Assembly: GCA_001464035.1 (NCBI GenBank)
Contig: LNEC01000019.1
Coordinates: forward strand, 558,001 to 622,000
Direction of reading: 5' to 3'
DNA length: 64,000 bases
Origin: Bradyrhizobiaceae bacterium Ga0074131
Lineage (GTDB): Bacteria; Pseudomonadota; Alphaproteobacteria; Rhizobiales; Xanthobacteraceae
Shown piece after piece: positions 62,755-64,000 of this stretch. How positions within the stretch are numbered: the stretch's first letter is position 1; each line of letters begins with the position of its first letter. Below the pieces are notes generated by a model, which was not told the origin of the DNA, ran no database searches, and saw only the letters and a list, made by a program, of their open reading frames with translations. Both the position numbers and the translations under genes were made by a program.

Positions 62755-63759
62755 ATGATGGTATTCGCGCGGCTCGCCCTGGCGGGCCTGCTGACCTTGG
62801 CAGCGACCGGAATGGCGCGGGCGGATGACCCGCTGAAAGCCAAGGTCGGCGTGCTCCGGCTGTCATCCTCGGCGCCGGTGTTCATCGCGCAGGACAAGGG
62901 CTATTTCAAAGAGGCCGGGCTTGAGATCGAGCTGAAATTCTTCGACGCGGCGCAGCCGATCGCGGTGGCAACCACCTCGGGCGACGTCGATTTCGGCATT
63001 ACGGCCTTCACCGCCGGGCTCTACAATCTCGCCGGCAAGGGGGCGCTGAAGGTGATCGGCGGCATGAGCCGCGAACGCGCCGGCTATCCGCTGATCGGCT
63101 ATTTCGCCAGCAACAACGCCTATGCCGCCGGGCTAAAGACGCCGAAAGATCTCGCGGGCAAACGCATCGCGGTGACGCAGACCGGCTCGAGCTTTCACTA
63201 TTCTCTCGGGCTGCTCGCCGACAAATACGGCTTCAAGCTCGCCGAGGTAAAAGTGCTGCCGCTGCAGTCGCTGTCGAATGCCGCCGCCGCGCTGAAAGGC
63301 GAGACCGTCGATGCCGCGTTGCTGCCGGTCTCGACCGCGCGCAAGCTGATCGATGACGGCGGCGCTAAACTGCTGGGCTGGGTCGGCGACGAGACGCCGT
63401 GGCAGCTCGGAGCTGTCTTCGCCTCGCCGAAGACGCTGACCAACAGGCCGATGGTGACCAAATTGTTGGGCGCGCTGGCCCGCGCCGACCGGGAATATCA
63501 CGATGTGATCCTGGCCTCGATCAAGGACGGCAAGGCGCAGGTCGACGACAGGACAAGACCGCTGCTGGAGATCATCGCGAAATACACCAACCTGCCGGTC
63601 GAGCAGGTGGTCGGCAATTGCGCCTATATCGATCCCGACGGCAAGCTCGACGTCAAGAACGTCGCCAACCAGATCGAGTGGCTGCAGGAGCAGGGTTTTG
63701 TCGACAAGGGATTTGGTGTCGAGGCGATCCTTGCGAAGGAATTCGTGAAGGCGGATTGA
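62755..63759 (+). CDS. NitT/TauT-type ABC transporter substrate-binding protein
   Basis: The product is 334 residues with a signal peptide (cleavage near ARAD, residue 23). VGVLRLSSSAPVFIAQDKGY, FDAAQPIAVATTSGDVDFGI and LAGKRIAVTQTGSSFHYSL match the SsuA/TauA/ThiY family, which binds nitrate, taurine, sulfonates or pyrimidines. It lies 73 bp upstream of an ATPase gene. The ligand is not shown. Confidence 0.87.
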   Translation: MMVFARLALAGLLTLAATGMARADDPLKAKVGVLRLSSSAPVFIAQDKGYFKEAGLEIELKFFDAAQPIAVATTSGDVDFGITAFTAGLYNLAGKGALKVIGGMSRERAGYPLIGYFASNNAYAAGLKTPKDLAGKRIAVTQTGSSFHYSLGLLADKYGFKLAEVKVLPLQSLSNAAAALKGETVDAALLPVSTARKLIDDGGAKLLGWVGDETPWQLGAVFASPKTLTNRPMVTKLLGALARADREYHDVILASIKDGKAQVDDRTRPLLEIIAKYTNLPVEQVVGNCAYIDPDGKLDVKNVANQIEWLQEQGFVDKGFGVEAILAKEFVKAD

Positions 63760-63796
63760 TGCCTTCCGTTCTTGCGAGCGCAGCGAACTAATTTCG

Positions 63797-63814
63797 TCAA
63801 GCCCGGGCATGACG
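63797..63814. repeat. half copy of the GTCATGCCCGGGCTTG repeat
   Basis: TCAAGCCCGGGCATGACG equals one arm of the palindrome at 28751-28839. It lies between the binding protein and ATPase genes. Confidence 0.65.
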
Positions 63815-63832
63815 GGTTAGAGTGGATTTCGA

Positions 63833-64000
63833 ATGGACCTGATCGCCGACCATATCAGCCACCGCTTCGGCGCGCTTGAGGTGCTCTACGACGTCTCCTT
63901 CACGGTGCGCTCGGGCGAGGTGGTGGCGATCGTCGGTCCCTCCGGCTGCGGCAAGAGCACGTTGCTGTCGATTCTGGGCGGGCTGCTGCAGCCGAGCTCT
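63833..64000 (+). CDS. SsuB/TauB-type ABC transporter ATPase (partial)
   Basis: The gene runs off the window after 56 codons. MDLIADHISHRFGALEVLYD begins the domain and GPSGCGKST is Walker A. It follows the NitT/TauT-type binding protein and probably energises the same transporter; the permease should lie beyond 64000. Confidence 0.85.
   Translation, partial: MDLIADHISHRFGALEVLYDVSFTVRSGEVVAIVGPSGCGKSTLLSILGGLLQPSS

Overview
The window looks like chromosome of an alphaproteobacterium close to Bradyrhizobium/Rhodopseudomonas. The base composition is GC-rich throughout, many operons encode CoA-thioester and aromatic-acid catabolism, and several families of palindromic intergenic repeats of the type common in Bradyrhizobium recur. 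The assignment is inference from gene content. No insertion sequence, integrase, CRISPR array or rRNA was seen; one tRNA-Arg(CCU) is present.

Layout. 0.1-6.4 kb: an ECF sigma factor and a small secreted protein that share a promoter motif, then a signalling operon read leftward (secreted protein, membrane histidine kinase, soluble DUF3369-type kinase, OmpR-type regulator). 6.4-7.4 kb: a decayed segment with two small relic-type genes and a 24-bp direct repeat. 7.4-9.7 kb: an orphan UgpB-like binding protein, a rubredoxin and an SDR. 10.0-20.1 kb: a nitrogen-scavenging cluster made of a dipeptide-family ABC transporter (binding protein, two permeases, one fused double ATPase), AtzG, AtzE and AtzH homologues, a GntR regulator, and a convergent allophanate hydrolase. 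Both the transporter gene and the allophanate hydrolase gene have textbook sigma-54 promoters. 20.3-28.5 kb: a feruloyl-CoA-synthase-like ligase, a type II NADH dehydrogenase, and a complete Liv-type (aromatic acid or amino acid) ABC transporter.

28.9-39.4 kb: a glutamine-synthetase-like ligase paired with a Rieske oxygenase, then the aerobic benzoyl-CoA (box) cluster: boxR, benzoate-CoA ligase, an alpha/beta hydrolase, a DUF309 protein, boxC and boxB. No boxA reductase and no boxD aldehyde dehydrogenase are present. Sites matching the BoxR operator TGCA-N6-TGCA precede boxC, the ligase and the ndh/liv divergent promoter, so benzoate transport, respiration and degradation may form one regulon. 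A 13-bp element, TGAACTATAATTC, is shared by the ndh/liv and boxR/ligase intergenic regions.

39.4-52.1 kb: a frameshifted M48 metalloprotease, a thermonuclease-fold protein, two VOC proteins, two enoyl-CoA hydratases, an ADP-forming acyl-CoA synthetase, a pair of acyl-CoA dehydrogenases likely to form a heteromer, an SDR and a ketopantoate-reductase-like enzyme. 52.1-56.4 kb: small secreted proteins, the tRNA, and a beta-propeller protein. 56.5-64.0 kb: an alpha/beta hydrolase, an enoyl-CoA hydratase, a hydantoin/Asp-Glu racemase, an SDR, a second ketopantoate-reductase-like protein, an FAD oxidoreductase, and the start of a NitT/TauT-type ABC transporter cut by the window edge.
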